A stretch of 64,000 nucleotides of DNA from NCBI RefSeq assembly GCF_016406145.1, contig NZ_CP066306.1, positions 5,456,001 through 5,520,000 on the forward strand, in the 5' to 3' direction. Position 1 is the first letter of the stretch, and each line of letters starts with the position of its first letter. Below, in pieces: positions 25,866 to 36,196 of this stretch. Source of the stretch: Pseudomonas putida. GTDB lineage: Bacteria; Pseudomonadota; Gammaproteobacteria; Pseudomonadales; Pseudomonadaceae. The notes beneath the pieces were generated by a model. It did no database searches and had not been told where the DNA came from. It saw nothing but the letters and a program-made list of their open reading frames with translations. A program made the translations under genes and the position numbers.

Positions 25866-26767
25866 AGATCGCTGTGCTGTCGCGCAATCCGCGTCTGTAT
25901 TCCACCCGCCGGCTGGTCGAAGCCGGCACTCAGCGTGGCCACGAAATGGTGGTGATCGACACCCTGCGGGCCTACATGAACATAGCCAGCCACAAGCCGC
26001 AGATCCATTACCGCGGCAAGCCGCTGGAGGGTTTCGATGCAGTGATCCCGCGCATCGGCGCCTCAGTGACGTTCTACGGATGCGCGGTGCTGCGCCAGTT
26101 CGAGATGATGGGCGTTTACCCGCTCAACGAGTCGGTGGCCATCGCCCGTTCGCGTGACAAGCTGCGTTCGTTGCAGTTGCTGTCCCGGCGCGGCATCGGC
26201 CTGCCCATTACCGGGTTCGCCCACTCGCCGGACGACATCCCCGACCTGATCCAGATGGTCAATGGCGCCCCGCTGGTCATCAAGGTGCTGGAGGGCACGC
26301 AAGGGATCGGCGTGGTGTTGTGCGAGACAACCCAAGCGGCCGAGTCAGTGATCGAAGCGTTCATGGGCCTGAAGCAGAACATCATGGTTCAGGAATACAT
26401 CAAGGAGGCCGGCGGTGCCGATATCCGCTGCTTCGTGGTGGGCGACAAGGTGATTGCTTCGATGAAGCGCCAGGCCAAGCCAGGCGAGTTTCGCTCCAAC
26501 CTGCATCGCGGCGGTGTGGCCAGCCTGATCAAGATCACGCCTGAAGAGCGGATAACCGCCATTCGTGCGGCCAAGGTGATGGGCCTGAGCGTGGCGGGGG
26601 TGGATATTCTGCGCTCCAACCACGGGCCGCTAGTGATGGAGGTGAACTCTTCACCGGGCCTGGAAGGTATCGAGGTGACAACCGGCAAGAACGTGGCCGG
26701 GATGATCATCGAGCATCTGGAGAAAAATGGCGGGCCGAATCAGACCCGAACCAAGGGCAAAGGCTGA
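25862..26767 (+). CDS. rimK: ribosomal protein S6 glutamate ligase
   Basis: An ATP-grasp enzyme that adds glutamate residues to the C-terminus of ribosomal protein S6 and in Pseudomonas influences translation and the proteome. The 301-residue protein is full length: N-terminal [21 protein letters not shown], the ATP-grasp with [13 protein letters not shown] and the metal-binding end [15 protein letters not shown]. It is coupled to rimB through ATGA. Confidence 0.95.
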   Translation: MKIAVLSRNPRLYSTRRLVEAGTQRGHEMVVIDTLRAYMNIASHKPQIHYRGKPLEGFDAVIPRIGASVTFYGCAVLRQFEMMGVYPLNESVAIARSRDKLRSLQLLSRRGIGLPITGFAHSPDDIPDLIQMVNGAPLVIKVLEGTQGIGVVLCETTQAAESVIEAFMGLKQNIMVQEYIKEAGGADIRCFVVGDKVIASMKRQAKPGEFRSNLHRGGVASLIKITPEERITAIRAAKVMGLSVAGVDILRSNHGPLVMEVNSSPGLEGIEVTTGKNVAGMIIEHLEKNGGPNQTRTKGKG

Positions 26768-26773
26768 GGGTTT

Positions 26774-26812
26774 GGGGCTGCCGTGCAGCCCCATCGCCGG
26801 CAAGCCGGCGAT
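26774..26812. repeat. hairpin and single REP unit after rimK
   Basis: GGGGCTG-CCGTG-CAGCCCC (26774-26792) is followed at once by ATCGCCGG-CAAG-CCGGCGAT (26793-26812), a REP core. They lie between convergent rimK and envZ and likely end both messages. Confidence 0.65.
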
Positions 26813-26836
26813 AGGGCCATCACTGACAGCGAAGGC

Positions 26837-28150
26837 TCAAACCGCATTACGCGGTAGCAAAAGCCCCAACGGCAACCTTACCCGCGCCTCGATCCCGCCC
26901 CCGGACCGGTTGCGCAACTCGACATTACCGCCATGCTGGGCGGCGATCCGCTTAACGATCGCCAGCCCCAACCCGGTGCCCTTGCCACCCCGCGCCCGGT
27001 CCCCACGAATGAACGGGTTGAAGATGGTCTCCAGCTCCGACTCATCGATCCCTGCCCCCCGGTCCAGCACGCTCAGCACCACATAAGGCGCGCTCTCGTC
27101 GCCCGACACATAGGCGGCCACCTCGACCCCCTTGCCCGCATGATGCAGCGCGTTACCGATCAGGTTGCCCAGCATGCGCTTGAGTGAAACCCTGCGCAGC
27201 GGGAATGGCGGAATAGGCTCCAGGCACAAACGCACACGCTCTTGCGGCTGGTTGTAGGGCGCCACCACCTCGCGCACCAGGTCGGCCAGGTCTACCTCCT
27301 CCAGCGGCTCGTCGCGGCCATCGCGAATGAAGGCCAGGAACTGGTCAAGAATCGCATCCATGTCCTCGATGTCGCGGACCATGTCGTCGCTCAGGTCGTT
27401 GTCACTGTTCAGCAAGGACAGCGACAGCCGCAGGCGCGTCAGTGGCGTGCGCAAATCGTGGGACACACCCGCCAGCATCAGCTCGCGCTCACGCCCGGCC
27501 TGCTCGACATCCTCGGCCATCTGGTTGAACGCGCGATACACCTCGGTCATTTCGCTCGGCGTATCACTGATCGGCAGACGTACACTGCGGCCCTGGCCCA
27601 ACTGACGGGCAGCGAACACCAGACGCTTGAGCGGCTGGTTGAGCTGGCGCACGAAGATCCACGCCGAAGCGGTGGACAACAGGCCGATGGCCAGGAACCA
27701 GCCAAGTACGTTCCAGATTTTCTGGCCACGCAACGGGTGCGGATAAAGCGGCACTTTCAGCCAGCCCGGGCCGAGGCTCGGCGCGTTGACCCACAACGCA
27801 GGCGGTGCGTGGATGCGCAAGCGCACTTCGGTATCTTCGCCCAGCTCGGCCTGCATCTGCCGTTGATAGATTTCGCTGTAGGGCCAGTGCTGCTCGCCCT
27901 CCGGCACGCCGGAGCCGGTCACCCGGATCAGGCCTGCGGCTTCGGCAATCTTGTCGCGGTTTTCTTCATCGGCCGCCCAATAGGCGCGCAGCGTCAGCGC
28001 CACACCATGGCTGTACTGTCGATCGACCAGCACGTCCTCGTTCATCAGCAGGTAGACCAGGGTCAGCGCCTTGGAGAACAGGACAACGATCAGCACCAGC
28101 CACAGGGTACGGGCGAAGAAGCTTTGCGGGAACCAGACCGGAGTTTTCAT
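26837..28150 (-). CDS. envZ: osmolarity sensor histidine kinase EnvZ
   Basis: A 437-residue inner-membrane sensor partner of OmpR. A membrane segment at about 15-36, a periplasmic region to about 145, a second membrane segment (LGWFLAIGLLSTASAWIFV), a HAMP domain, then the phospho-histidine H231 in AGVSHDLRTPLTRLR and the ATPase motifs NALHHAG, DRGAGID and GTGLGLAIVKRI. It follows ompR by 13 bases in one operon. In pseudomonads it is tied to osmotic and envelope control rather than to OmpF/OmpC. Confidence 0.94.
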   Translation of the reverse strand: MKTPVWFPQSFFARTLWLVLIVVLFSKALTLVYLLMNEDVLVDRQYSHGVALTLRAYWAADEENRDKIAEAAGLIRVTGSGVPEGEQHWPYSEIYQRQMQAELGEDTEVRLRIHAPPALWVNAPSLGPGWLKVPLYPHPLRGQKIWNVLGWFLAIGLLSTASAWIFVRQLNQPLKRLVFAARQLGQGRSVRLPISDTPSEMTEVYRAFNQMAEDVEQAGRERELMLAGVSHDLRTPLTRLRLSLSLLNSDNDLSDDMVRDIEDMDAILDQFLAFIRDGRDEPLEEVDLADLVREVVAPYNQPQERVRLCLEPIPPFPLRRVSLKRMLGNLIGNALHHAGKGVEVAAYVSGDESAPYVVLSVLDRGAGIDESELETIFNPFIRGDRARGGKGTGLGLAIVKRIAAQHGGNVELRNRSGGGIEARVRLPLGLLLPRNAV

Positions 28151-28163
28151 CGAAGGCCAGGCT

Positions 28164-28904
28164 TCATTTGCTGGCGTTTCCGTCCGGTACGAAGACGTAA
28201 CCTACGCCCCACACAGTCTGGATATACCGCGGTTTGGACGGGTCCGGCTCGATCATGCGGCGCAGGCGCGAAATCTGCACGTCGATCGAACGCTCCAGTG
28301 CATCCCACTCACGGCCACGGGCCAGGTTCATCAGCTTGTCGCGGGTCAACGGCTCACGGGCGTGCATGACCAGGGCCTTGAGCACGGCGAATTCACCGGT
28401 GGTGAGCATGTGCACTTCTTCACCACGCTTGAGTTCACGGGTGGCCAGCGACAGCTCGTAATCGCCGAAGGTGACCGACTCGTCCTCGCTGCCCGGGGCG
28501 CCCGGTACCGTAGGTGCCTGACGGCGCAGCACGGCCTTGACCCGCGCCATCAGCTCGTCCGGGTTGAACGGCTTGCCGAGGTAATCGTCAGCGCCCAGCT
28601 CAAGCCCCTTGATGCGGCTGAGTTCGTCACCCTTGGCGGTGAGCATGATGATCGGGATCTGGTTGTTCGACTGGCGCAGGCGCTTGCACGCGGACAAGCC
28701 ATCCTCGCCCGGCAGCATCAGGTCGAGCACCACCAGGTTGAATACCTCGCGCTGCAGCAGGCGATCCATCTGTTCGGTGTTGGGCACCGCGCGGGCACGG
28801 TAGCCCTTGCTGGTGAAGAAACGTTCCAGCAGGCTGCTGAGCCCCGGATCGTCGTCGACGATGAGAATCTTGTCACCTTCAGCGGTGTTTGCGGTGCCGG
28901 TCAT
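28164..28904 (-). CDS. ompR: response regulator OmpR
   Basis: A 246-residue winged-helix response regulator. Receiver domain with acidic pocket VDDDP, phospho-acceptor D61 in VVLDLMLPGEDG and lysine in GKPFNPDEL; the C-terminal DNA-binding domain includes RDKLMNLARGREWDALERS and ends with the family-typical VWGVGYVFVPDG. First gene of the ompR-envZ operon, divergent from tex. Confidence 0.96.
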   Translation of the reverse strand: MTGTANTAEGDKILIVDDDPGLSSLLERFFTSKGYRARAVPNTEQMDRLLQREVFNLVVLDLMLPGEDGLSACKRLRQSNNQIPIIMLTAKGDELSRIKGLELGADDYLGKPFNPDELMARVKAVLRRQAPTVPGAPGSEDESVTFGDYELSLATRELKRGEEVHMLTTGEFAVLKALVMHAREPLTRDKLMNLARGREWDALERSIDVQISRLRRMIEPDPSKPRYIQTVWGVGYVFVPDGNASK

Positions 28905-29131
28905 GAATAACTCCTCTGAGATCGCCGCGCATTATGGCGTAGCCATTGCCACGCGTGCCGTGAGCATTGTTAGCAGATTTTTCCCCCGGCGCCACTTCCC
29001 GGCCTCTGCGACTGGCCTGGCGCCATCACCGCAAGCCTTCTCCGATGGGTATAATGCGCGGCTTTCTCCAGCGCCGCCGGGCGGAACAAGCGCCTCGCAG
29101 CCCCCGTATTCACAATTGTCAGGTGGTTTAC

Positions 29132-31456
29132 ATGGACAGCATCAACAGCCGTATCGCCGAGGAACTGGGCGTACGCCCTCAGCAGGTCGAGGCGGCCGTG
29201 GGCCTGTTGGACGAAGGCTCTACCGTGCCCTTCATCGCCCGTTACCGCAAGGAAGTGACCGGTAGCCTGGACGACACCCAGTTGCGCCACCTGGAAGAGC
29301 GCCTGCGCTACCTGCGCGAGCTGGACGAGCGCCGTGCGAGCATCCTGTCCAGCATCGAGGAACAGGGCAAGCTGACCCCTGAGCTGGCCCGCGAGATCAA
29401 GCTGGCCGACACCAAGACCCGCCTCGAAGACCTTTACCTGCCGTACAAGCAAAAGCGCCGCACCAAGGGCCAGATCGCCCTGGAAGCCGGCCTGGGCGAG
29501 CTGGCCGACGGCCTGTTCAACGACCCGCAACTGGCGCCGGAAAGCGAAGCCGCGCGCTTCGTCGATGCCGACAAGGGTGTCGCCGACGTCAAGGCCGCCC
29601 TCGAAGGCGCCAAGTACATCCTCATGGAGCGCTTCGCCGAAGACGCTGCCCTGCTCGACAAGCTGCGCAACTTCCTCAAGCAGGAAGCGGTGCTCAGCGC
29701 CCGTGTGGTGGCGGGCAAAGAAGAGGAAGGCGCCAAGTTCCGCGATTATTTCGCCCATGACGAACTATTGCGCACTTGCCCGTCGCACCGTGCACTGGCC
29801 ATTTTCCGCGGCCGTAACGAAGGCGTGCTGAGCGCATCGCTGAAGGTTGGCGAAGAGCTGCCGGGCACCCTGCACCCGTGCGAAATGATGATTGGCAGCC
29901 ACTTCGGCGTGGAAAACCGCAACCGGCCGGCTGACAAGTGGCTGGGCGAGGTGGTGCGCTGGACCTGGAAGGTCAAGCTGTACACCCACCTGGAAACCGA
30001 CCTGTTCGGTGAGTTGCGCGACAATGCCGAAAGCGAGGCGATCAACGTCTTCGCCCACAACCTGCACGACTTGCTGCTGGCCGCCCCGGCCGGCCCGCGT
30101 GCCACTCTGGGCTTCGACCCGGGCCTGCGTACCGGCTGCAAGGTCGCGGTGGTCGATGCCACCGGCAAGCTGCTGGACACGGCTACGGTCTATCCGCACG
30201 CACCGCGCAACGACTGGGACCGCACGATATCGGTACTGGCCGCACTTTGCGCCAAACACTCGGTGGAGCTGATTGCCATTGGCAACGGCACCGCCAGCCG
30301 CGAGAGCGACAAACTGATCGCCGAGCTGGTTAAAAAATACCCGGCGCTGAAGATCACCAAGATCATGGTCTCCGAAGCCGGTGCGTCGGTGTACTCGGCA
30401 TCGGAGCTGGCTGCCCGTGAATTCCCTGACCTGGACGTGTCGATTCGTGGCGCCGTGTCGATTGCCCGCCGCCTGCAGGACCCGCTGGCAGAACTGGTGA
30501 AGATCGACCCCAAATCCATCGGTGTCGGCCAGTACCAGCACGATGTATCCCAGGTGAAGCTGGCACGCGGCCTGGACGCGGTGGTCGAGGACTGTGTGAA
30601 CGCCGTGGGCGTGGACGTCAACACCGCTTCGGTCGCGCTGCTGACCCGCATCTCCGGCCTCAACGCTACCCTGGCGCAGAACATCGTCGCGCACCGCGAC
30701 GCCAATGGCCCGTTCGCCACCCGTGCCGCACTCAAGAAGGTCAGCCGCCTGGGTGAGAAAACCTTCGAACAGGCCGCGGGCTTCCTGCGCGTAATGAACG
30801 GCGACAACCCGCTGGATGCCTCCGCCGTGCACCCCGAGGCCTACCCGCTGGTGAAACGCATCGCCGCCGACACCGGCCGTGACATCCGCTCGCTCATCGG
30901 CGACAGCGGCTTCCTCAAGCGCCTGGACCCAAAGCAGTTCACCGATGAAACCTTCGGCCTGCCCACCGTCACCGACATCCTCCAGGAACTGGACAAGCCC
31001 GGCCGTGACCCCCGTCCCGAGTTCAAGACCGCCACCTTCCAGGACGGCGTCGAAGACCTCAAGGACCTGGAGCCCGGCATGATTCTCGAAGGCGTGGTCA
31101 CCAACGTCACCAACTTCGGCGCGTTCGTCGACATCGGCGTGCATCAGGACGGCCTGGTGCATATCTCGGCGCTGTCCGAGAAGTTCGTCAAGGACCCGCG
31201 CGAAGCGGTCAAGGCCGGTGACGTAGTCAAGGTCAAGGTCATGGAAGTGGACATCCCGCGCAAGCGTGTCGGCCTGTCCATGCGCATGAGCGATACCCCG
31301 GGCGAAAAAGTCGAAGGCAACCGTGGCGGCAACCGTGGCAATGGCGGCAACCGTCAGCAGCAGGCACCACGCCAGCGCGAAACCGCTAGCGCCGCCCCGG
31401 CGAACAACGCCATGGCTGCGCTCTTTGCCAACGCCAAGCAGTTGAAAAAGAAGTGA
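29132..31456 (+). CDS. tex: transcription accessory protein Tex
   Basis: A 774-residue nucleic-acid-binding protein. Tex domain at the N-terminus, YqgF/RNase H-like domain ([17 protein letters not shown]), helix-hairpin-helix repeats ([17 protein letters not shown]) and a C-terminal S1 RNA-binding domain ([19 protein letters not shown]), then a G/N/R-rich tail. The start [14 protein letters not shown] follows an AGGTGG ribosome site; the frame is open further upstream. Tex acts in transcription and stress survival, with the exact mechanism unclear. The following thioesterase gene begins within its stop codon. Confidence 0.95.
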   Translation: MDSINSRIAEELGVRPQQVEAAVGLLDEGSTVPFIARYRKEVTGSLDDTQLRHLEERLRYLRELDERRASILSSIEEQGKLTPELAREIKLADTKTRLEDLYLPYKQKRRTKGQIALEAGLGELADGLFNDPQLAPESEAARFVDADKGVADVKAALEGAKYILMERFAEDAALLDKLRNFLKQEAVLSARVVAGKEEEGAKFRDYFAHDELLRTCPSHRALAIFRGRNEGVLSASLKVGEELPGTLHPCEMMIGSHFGVENRNRPADKWLGEVVRWTWKVKLYTHLETDLFGELRDNAESEAINVFAHNLHDLLLAAPAGPRATLGFDPGLRTGCKVAVVDATGKLLDTATVYPHAPRNDWDRTISVLAALCAKHSVELIAIGNGTASRESDKLIAELVKKYPALKITKIMVSEAGASVYSASELAAREFPDLDVSIRGAVSIARRLQDPLAELVKIDPKSIGVGQYQHDVSQVKLARGLDAVVEDCVNAVGVDVNTASVALLTRISGLNATLAQNIVAHRDANGPFATRAALKKVSRLGEKTFEQAAGFLRVMNGDNPLDASAVHPEAYPLVKRIAADTGRDIRSLIGDSGFLKRLDPKQFTDETFGLPTVTDILQELDKPGRDPRPEFKTATFQDGVEDLKDLEPGMILEGVVTNVTNFGAFVDIGVHQDGLVHISALSEKFVKDPREAVKAGDVVKVKVMEVDIPRKRVGLSMRMSDTPGEKVEGNRGGNRGNGGNRQQQAPRQRETASAAPANNAMAALFANAKQLKKK

Positions 31457-31839
31457 TGGAGATCCCCAAAGAGCTCGTTGAAAGCGCCTACAGCCAGCTG
31501 CTGGGCTGCCGCCTGCAACGCCTTGACACGGGCGTGGCAGAGGTGGCACTGGCGCTTGAGCCGCACCTGCGCAACCGCGGCCAGAAGCTGCACGGCGGGG
31601 CCATTTTCAGCCTGGTGGACATCGCCATGGGCCTGGCCTGCTCGGCCAGCCATGGTTTCGACCAGCAGAGCGTGACCATCGAATGCAAGATCAACTACAT
31701 GCGTGCGGTCGGTGACGGCGAGGTACTGTGCACAGCGCGGGTGCTGCACGCCGGGCGCCGCACCCTGGTGGTCGACGCCGACGTAGTCCAAGGCGACAAA
31801 CTGGTCGCCAAAGCGCAGGGAACCTTCGCGGTTCTCTAG
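31456..31839 (+). CDS. PaaI-family hotdog thioesterase
   Basis: A 127-residue hotdog-fold protein with RGQKLHGGAIFSLVDIAMG, whose key residues are the histidine-glycine pair HGG and the following aspartate, as in PaaI-type acyl-CoA thioesterases. The ATG overlaps the tex stop codon (TGATG), so it is translationally coupled. The substrate is unknown. A nine-base-pair hairpin follows at 31868-31889. Confidence 0.88.
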   Translation: MEIPKELVESAYSQLLGCRLQRLDTGVAEVALALEPHLRNRGQKLHGGAIFSLVDIAMGLACSASHGFDQQSVTIECKINYMRAVGDGEVLCTARVLHAGRRTLVVDADVVQGDKLVAKAQGTFAVL

Positions 31840-31867
31840 CTCACCAAACGGTATCTGCGGTATTTTG

Positions 31868-31889
31868 CGGCAGTGCGCTGGCACTGCCG
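31868..31889 (+). terminator. hairpin after the tex-thioesterase unit
   Basis: CGGCAGTGC, the loop GCTG and GCACTGCCG form a perfect nine-base-pair stem 28 bases after the stop codon. It lacks a T run. Confidence 0.5.
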
Positions 31890-31993
31890 TAACCGCGTAA
31901 ACCAGGCGACAACGCCAGTTCCTTTCCTCCTACCCTTGTAGACCGTCAACTCTACCCCCATATTGGGGCGACTGATGCGTGAAGGAAACCATC

Positions 31994-33571
31994 TTGAGCG
32001 ACCTCCTCAACCGCCGCCTGAGCCTGCTCGGCGCCAATCTCCCCCTGCTCAAGCAGTGCCTGCACGGTATTGAGCGTGAATGCCTGCGCGTCACCGACGA
32101 AGGTCGCCTGGCTCAGACCCCGCATCCGGAAAGCCTGGGTTCGGCGCTGACCAACGAGCAGATCACCACCGATTATTCCGAGTCGCTGCTGGAATTCATC
32201 ACCCCGGCTCTGCCCGACCCGGCCCAGGTGCTGGAAAGCCTCGAGCAAACCCACCGCTTCGTCTACAGCAAGCTTGGCGACGAATTGCTGTGGAGCCCGT
32301 CGATGCCGTGCACACTCCCGGCCGAGGAGGACATCCCGATCGCCGAGTACGGGGCCTCGAACATCGGCAAGCTCAAGCACGTCTACCGCAAGGGCCTGGC
32401 CCTGCGCTACGGCCGCACCATGCAGTGCATCGCCGGCATCCACTACAACTTCTCGTTGCCTGAAGCGCTGTGGCCGCTGCTACGCGCCAGCGATGGCAAC
32501 GAGCAGAGCGACCGCGACTACCAGTCGGCGGCGTACATTGCGCTGATCCGCAATTTCCGCCGTTACAGCTGGCTGCTGATGTACCTGTTCGGTGCCTCGC
32601 CAGCCCTGGACAAAGGCTTCCTGCGCGGCCGCCCGCACCAGCTCGAAGAGCTCGACGCCGAAACCCTGTACCTGCCCTACGCCACCAGCCTGCGCATGAG
32701 CGACCTGGGTTACCAGAGCAATGCTCAGGCCGGCCTCACTCCCTGCTACAACAACCTGGCCAGCTATACCGACAGCCTGCGCAAGGCGGTGGGCACGCCC
32801 TACCCGCCCTACGTCGAGATCGGCACGCACGTCGACGGCGAATGGGTGCAGTTGAACACCAACATCCTGCAGATCGAGAACGAGTACTACTCGAACATCC
32901 GCCCCAAGCGTGTCACCTACACCGGCGAGCGGCCGATCCAGGCCCTGACCTCACGCGGCGTACAGTATGTCGAGGTACGCTGCCTGGACATCAACCCGTT
33001 CCTGCCGGTAGGCATCGACCTGACCGAGGCGCGCTTCCTCGATGCGTTCCTGCTGTTCTGTGCCCTGGAAGACAGCCCGCTGCTGGACAATGGCGAATGC
33101 GGCCAGTGCACCGACAACTTCCTGACCGTAGTCAAGGAAGGCCGTCGCCCAGGCCTTGAGCTGCGCCGTGACGGGCACCCGATCGAGCTGAAAGCCTGGG
33201 CCAGCGACTTGCTTGGGCGCATCGGCCAGCTGGCTGAGCTGCTCGATCGCGCCCAGGGCGGCGACGAACATGCCAAAGCCCTGGCCGCACAGCAGGCCAA
33301 AGTCGACGACGCTTCGCTGACGCCATCGGCCCAAGTGCTTGCGCGCATGGGCGAGCATGAGGAAAGCTTCATCCAGTTCTCTCTGCGCCAGAGCCGCCTG
33401 CACGCTGAAACGTTCCGTGAACAACCGCTGCCCACAGAACGCCAGCAAGCCTACGAGACCCTCGCCCGCAATTCGCTGGCCGAGCAGTCGCGCCTAGAGC
33501 AGGAAGAGGTCGGCGACTTCGACCTGTTCGTCGGCGCCTATCAGGCCAGCATCCTGGCGATCAGCAACTGA
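31994..33571 (+). CDS. gshA: glutamate-cysteine ligase
   Basis: First step of glutathione synthesis, joining the gamma-carboxyl of glutamate to cysteine with ATP. The 525-residue proteobacterial-type enzyme has the N-terminal GIERECLRV and [13 protein letters not shown] regions and the middle [17 protein letters not shown]. The known family start [19 protein letters not shown] corresponds to a TTG codon at 31994, with AAGGAA seven bases upstream; the GTG at 31979 is a less likely start. It overlaps the next gene by one base (TGATG). Confidence 0.95.
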   Translation: MSDLLNRRLSLLGANLPLLKQCLHGIERECLRVTDEGRLAQTPHPESLGSALTNEQITTDYSESLLEFITPALPDPAQVLESLEQTHRFVYSKLGDELLWSPSMPCTLPAEEDIPIAEYGASNIGKLKHVYRKGLALRYGRTMQCIAGIHYNFSLPEALWPLLRASDGNEQSDRDYQSAAYIALIRNFRRYSWLLMYLFGASPALDKGFLRGRPHQLEELDAETLYLPYATSLRMSDLGYQSNAQAGLTPCYNNLASYTDSLRKAVGTPYPPYVEIGTHVDGEWVQLNTNILQIENEYYSNIRPKRVTYTGERPIQALTSRGVQYVEVRCLDINPFLPVGIDLTEARFLDAFLLFCALEDSPLLDNGECGQCTDNFLTVVKEGRRPGLELRRDGHPIELKAWASDLLGRIGQLAELLDRAQGGDEHAKALAAQQAKVDDASLTPSAQVLARMGEHEESFIQFSLRQSRLHAETFREQPLPTERQQAYETLARNSLAEQSRLEQEEVGDFDLFVGAYQASILAISN

Positions 33572-34197
33572 TGACCCGCAGCACCACCCCGCGCAAGCCG
33601 CGCGCCAGCAGCCAGGCCAGGATCGCGGCGATCCTGGCGGCGGCGCGCGAGCTGTTGGCCGAGCAAGGGGTGGCAGCATTGTCGATCTACAGCGTGGCCG
33701 AACGGGCGCAGATTCCACCCTCGTCGGTGTATCACTTCTTTGCCAGCGTGCCGGCACTGCTCGAAGCGCTGACGGCCGATGTGCACCGGGCTTTTCGCGA
33801 GGCGTTGAGCGCACCGATAGACAGCAGCGCGCTTGGCACCTGGCATGAGCTTTCACGGTTGATCGAACAGCGCATGCTCGACATCTACAACGAGGATGCT
33901 GCAGCGCGTCAGCTGATCCTGGCCCAGCATGGCCTGAGCGAAGTGGTGCAGGCGGACCGGCAGCACGACATGGAGCTGGGTGAGTTGATGCACAAACTGT
34001 TCGACCAGCATTTCCGGTTGCCGGTAATGCCTGCGGACGTGGATGTGTTTGCACTGGCCATGGAGTTGAGCGACCGGGTGTATGCGCGCTCGGTACAGTT
34101 GCACGAGGCGATTACCCCGCGCATGGCCGAGGAAGGCAAGCGGGTGTTCGAGGCGTACCTGGGCTTGTACCTGCCGCCGTTTCTTACTAAACGCTGA
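33571..34197 (+). CDS. TetR-family transcriptional regulator
   Basis: A 208-residue protein with an N-terminal helix-turn-helix, AALSIYSVAERAQIPPSSVYHFFAS, whose core VAERAQIPPSSVYHFF is the TetR signature, and a C-terminal ligand-binding part without recognisable relatives. It starts in the gshA stop codon and so is co-expressed with it. Its operator and ligand are unknown; no divergent target gene is present, and a REP pair separates it from convergent ssuF. Confidence 0.88.
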   Translation: MTRSTTPRKPRASSQARIAAILAAARELLAEQGVAALSIYSVAERAQIPPSSVYHFFASVPALLEALTADVHRAFREALSAPIDSSALGTWHELSRLIEQRMLDIYNEDAAARQLILAQHGLSEVVQADRQHDMELGELMHKLFDQHFRLPVMPADVDVFALAMELSDRVYARSVQLHEAITPRMAEEGKRVFEAYLGLYLPPFLTKR

Positions 34198-34203
34198 TCT
34201 TGC

Positions 34204-34310
34204 TGGGGCCGCCCTGCGGCCCTTTCGCGACACAAGGCCGCTCCTACAGGAAATCGCGTTCCCCTGTAGGAGCGGCCTTGTGTCGCGAAAGGGCTGCAAA
34301 GCAGCCCCAA
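34204..34310. repeat. inverted REP pair (CGACACAAGGCCGCTCCTAC type)
   Basis: Two nearly perfect opposing copies of GGGGC...CCTTTCGCGACACAAGGCC and its complement, with CTCCTACAGG at the inner ends, form a long cruciform. The same unit occurs at 39172-39259 and 45490-45593. It separates the convergent TetR gene and ssuF. Confidence 0.85.
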
Positions 34311-34319
34311 ATGCCCACA

Positions 34320-34535
34320 TCACAGCTTGGCGATGGACACTTCAGTCGATTTCACAAAAGCGATCACTTCACTGCCCACCTGCAGTTCCAGCTCCTTCAC
34401 AGAGCGGGTGGTGATCACCGAGGTGACGATGCCGGAGGCGGTCTGCACATCGATTTCCGACAATACCGGGCCTTCGAGGATTTCTTTCACGGTGCCTTTG
34501 AACTGGTTGCGGACGTTGATGGCTTTGATAGTCAT
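34320..34535 (-). CDS. ssuF: molybdopterin-binding (Mop/TOBE) protein SsuF
   Basis: A 71-residue single Mop (molbindin-like) domain, MTIKAINVRNQFKGTVKEI at the start and VGSEVIAFVKSTEVSI at the end. Such domains bind molybdate-like oxyanions. In P. putida S-313 a gene of this kind, ssuF, ends the ssuEADCBF operon and was found necessary for sulfur supply from some organosulfur compounds. Same position here, 44 bases after ssuB. How an oxyanion-binding protein helps is unclear. Confidence 0.9.
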   Translation of the reverse strand: MTIKAINVRNQFKGTVKEILEGPVLSEIDVQTASGIVTSVITTRSVKELELQVGSEVIAFVKSTEVSIAKL

Positions 34536-34579
34536 GATGTGCTTCCTTCTCTATGGCTTCAGTCTGGTAAGTGAGTCAT

Positions 34580-35392
34580 TCAGTGCGCCCAACGCAGTTG
34601 CGTGGGCAGAGGGGCTACAGGGTCCGGCTCGGGCGCAGTGCCCGGGGCCGACAGAACACGGTTGAGCACTTCGCTTTCCAGCGCGGCCAGACGGTGCGAA
34701 CCACGCACCCTTGGCCGTGCCAGATCGACGTTGAGGTCCAGGCCGACTGCGCCGTCCTCGATAAGGATCACCCGGTCGGCCACGGCAATGGCTTCGTTGA
34801 CGTCATGGGTGACCAGCAGCACGGTGAAGCCGTGCTGACGCCACAGGCGTTCGATCAGGTGCTGCATCTCGATACGGGTCAGGGCATCCAGCGCACCCAG
34901 CGGCTCGTCCAGCAGCAGCAGGCGTGGCTGATGAATCAGCGCCCGGGCCAGGGCCACGCGCTGCTTCTGGCCACCCGAGAGCGCTGCCGGCCATTCATTG
35001 GCGCGGTCAGCCAGGCCAACCGCCTCCAGTGCTTCCAGCGCACGGGGGCGCCAGTGGCCGGACAGGCCCAGGCCGACGTTGTCGATCACCTTTTTCCAAG
35101 GCAGCAGGCGAGCGTCCTGGAACATCAGGCGGGTATCTTCGCGGGCCTCGGCCAGCGGTGCGGCACCGGCCAGAAGCTCACCGGCGCCGGGCTGGTCGAG
35201 CCCGGCCAGCAGGCGCAGCAAGGTGCTCTTGCCACAGCCGCTGCGCCCGACGATGGCAACGAACTGGCCGGCCGGAATGTGCAGGTCGATACCACGCAAC
35301 ACTTCACGCTGGCCAAAGGTCTTGCGCAGGCCATTGGCGGCCAGCGGGATACCCCGCAACAAGCGCGGCGGCTGTTCCTTGAGAATGGTCAT
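34580..35392 (-). CDS. ssuB: aliphatic sulfonate ABC transporter ATP-binding protein
   Basis: A 270-residue ABC ATPase powering uptake of alkanesulfonates through SsuC. Walker A is [14 protein letters not shown], signature [16 protein letters not shown] and Walker [13 protein letters not shown]. It overlaps ssuC by four bases. Its N-terminus ([18 protein letters not shown]) is typical of Pseudomonas SsuB. Confidence 0.95.
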   Translation of the reverse strand: MTILKEQPPRLLRGIPLAANGLRKTFGQREVLRGIDLHIPAGQFVAIVGRSGCGKSTLLRLLAGLDQPGAGELLAGAAPLAEAREDTRLMFQDARLLPWKKVIDNVGLGLSGHWRPRALEALEAVGLADRANEWPAALSGGQKQRVALARALIHQPRLLLLDEPLGALDALTRIEMQHLIERLWRQHGFTVLLVTHDVNEAIAVADRVILIEDGAVGLDLNVDLARPRVRGSHRLAALESEVLNRVLSAPGTAPEPDPVAPLPTQLRWAH

Positions 35393-36186
35393 GCGCCCTC
35401 CTTCCTGGCGACTTGGTAGGCCGGGTGCCAGCGCAACCAGACACGTTCCAGGCCACGGGCGGCGAGGTCGGCGAGCTTGCCGAGCACGGCATACAGGACG
35501 ATGGCCAGGACAACCACGTCGGTCTGCAGGAATTCACGGGCATTCATTGCCAGGTAACCGATACCGGCGTTGGCCGAAATGGTTTCGGCAACGATAAGGG
35601 TCAGCCACATGAAGCCCAGGGCAAAGCGCACACCGACCAGGATCGAGGGCAGCGCACCCGGCAGGATCACCTGGCGGAACAGGCCGAAGCCGGACAGGCC
35701 ATAGCTGCGGGCCATTTCCACCAGCGCCGGGTCGACGTTGCGGATACCGTGATAGGTGTTCAGGTAGATCGGGAACAGCGTGCCCAGCGCGACCAGGAAG
35801 ATCTTTGCCGACTCGTCGATACCGAACCACAGGATCACCAGCGGGATCAGCGCCAGATGCGGCACGTTGCGGATCATCTGCACCGAGCTGTCGAGCAGGC
35901 GTTCGCCCCAGTTCGACAAGCCTGTGATGAAGCCCAGCACCAGCCCAATGCTGCCACCGATCAGAAAGCCCAGGCCGGCACGCCAGCCGCTGATGGCCAG
36001 GTGCGTCCAGATTTCACCGCTGCGTACCAGCTCGACACCGGCGCTGACTACGGCGCTGGGTGCAGGCAGGATGCGCGTCGACAACCAGCCAGCACTGACC
36101 GCCAGCTGCCAGACAGCCAACAGCAGTACCGGCAGCGCCCACGGCGCCAGGCGCTGGGTCAGAGTGGAGGACGTTGCACGACTCAT
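35389..36186 (-). CDS. ssuC: aliphatic sulfonate ABC transporter permease
   Basis: A 265-residue inner-membrane permease with about six membrane segments, starting with [15 protein letters not shown], and the EAA loop region [30 protein letters not shown] that contacts the ATPase (core [13 protein letters not shown]). It lies between ssuD and ssuB, with 10-base and minus-4-base spacing, within one operon. Confidence 0.95.
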   Translation of the reverse strand: MSRATSSTLTQRLAPWALPVLLLAVWQLAVSAGWLSTRILPAPSAVVSAGVELVRSGEIWTHLAISGWRAGLGFLIGGSIGLVLGFITGLSNWGERLLDSSVQMIRNVPHLALIPLVILWFGIDESAKIFLVALGTLFPIYLNTYHGIRNVDPALVEMARSYGLSGFGLFRQVILPGALPSILVGVRFALGFMWLTLIVAETISANAGIGYLAMNAREFLQTDVVVLAIVLYAVLGKLADLAARGLERVWLRWHPAYQVARKEGA

Positions 36187-36196
36187 GGCTGCGCCC

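Noticed and set aside
29765..31549. Open frame of 594 codons on the minus strand opposite tex
   Set aside because: tex is certain from its domains; the antisense frame is low-complexity and is a by-product of codon bias.
34204..34310. Possible CRISPR or mobile-element end repeats
   Set aside because: The repeats are inverted REP pairs between gene ends, without regular spacers, cas genes or transposase.
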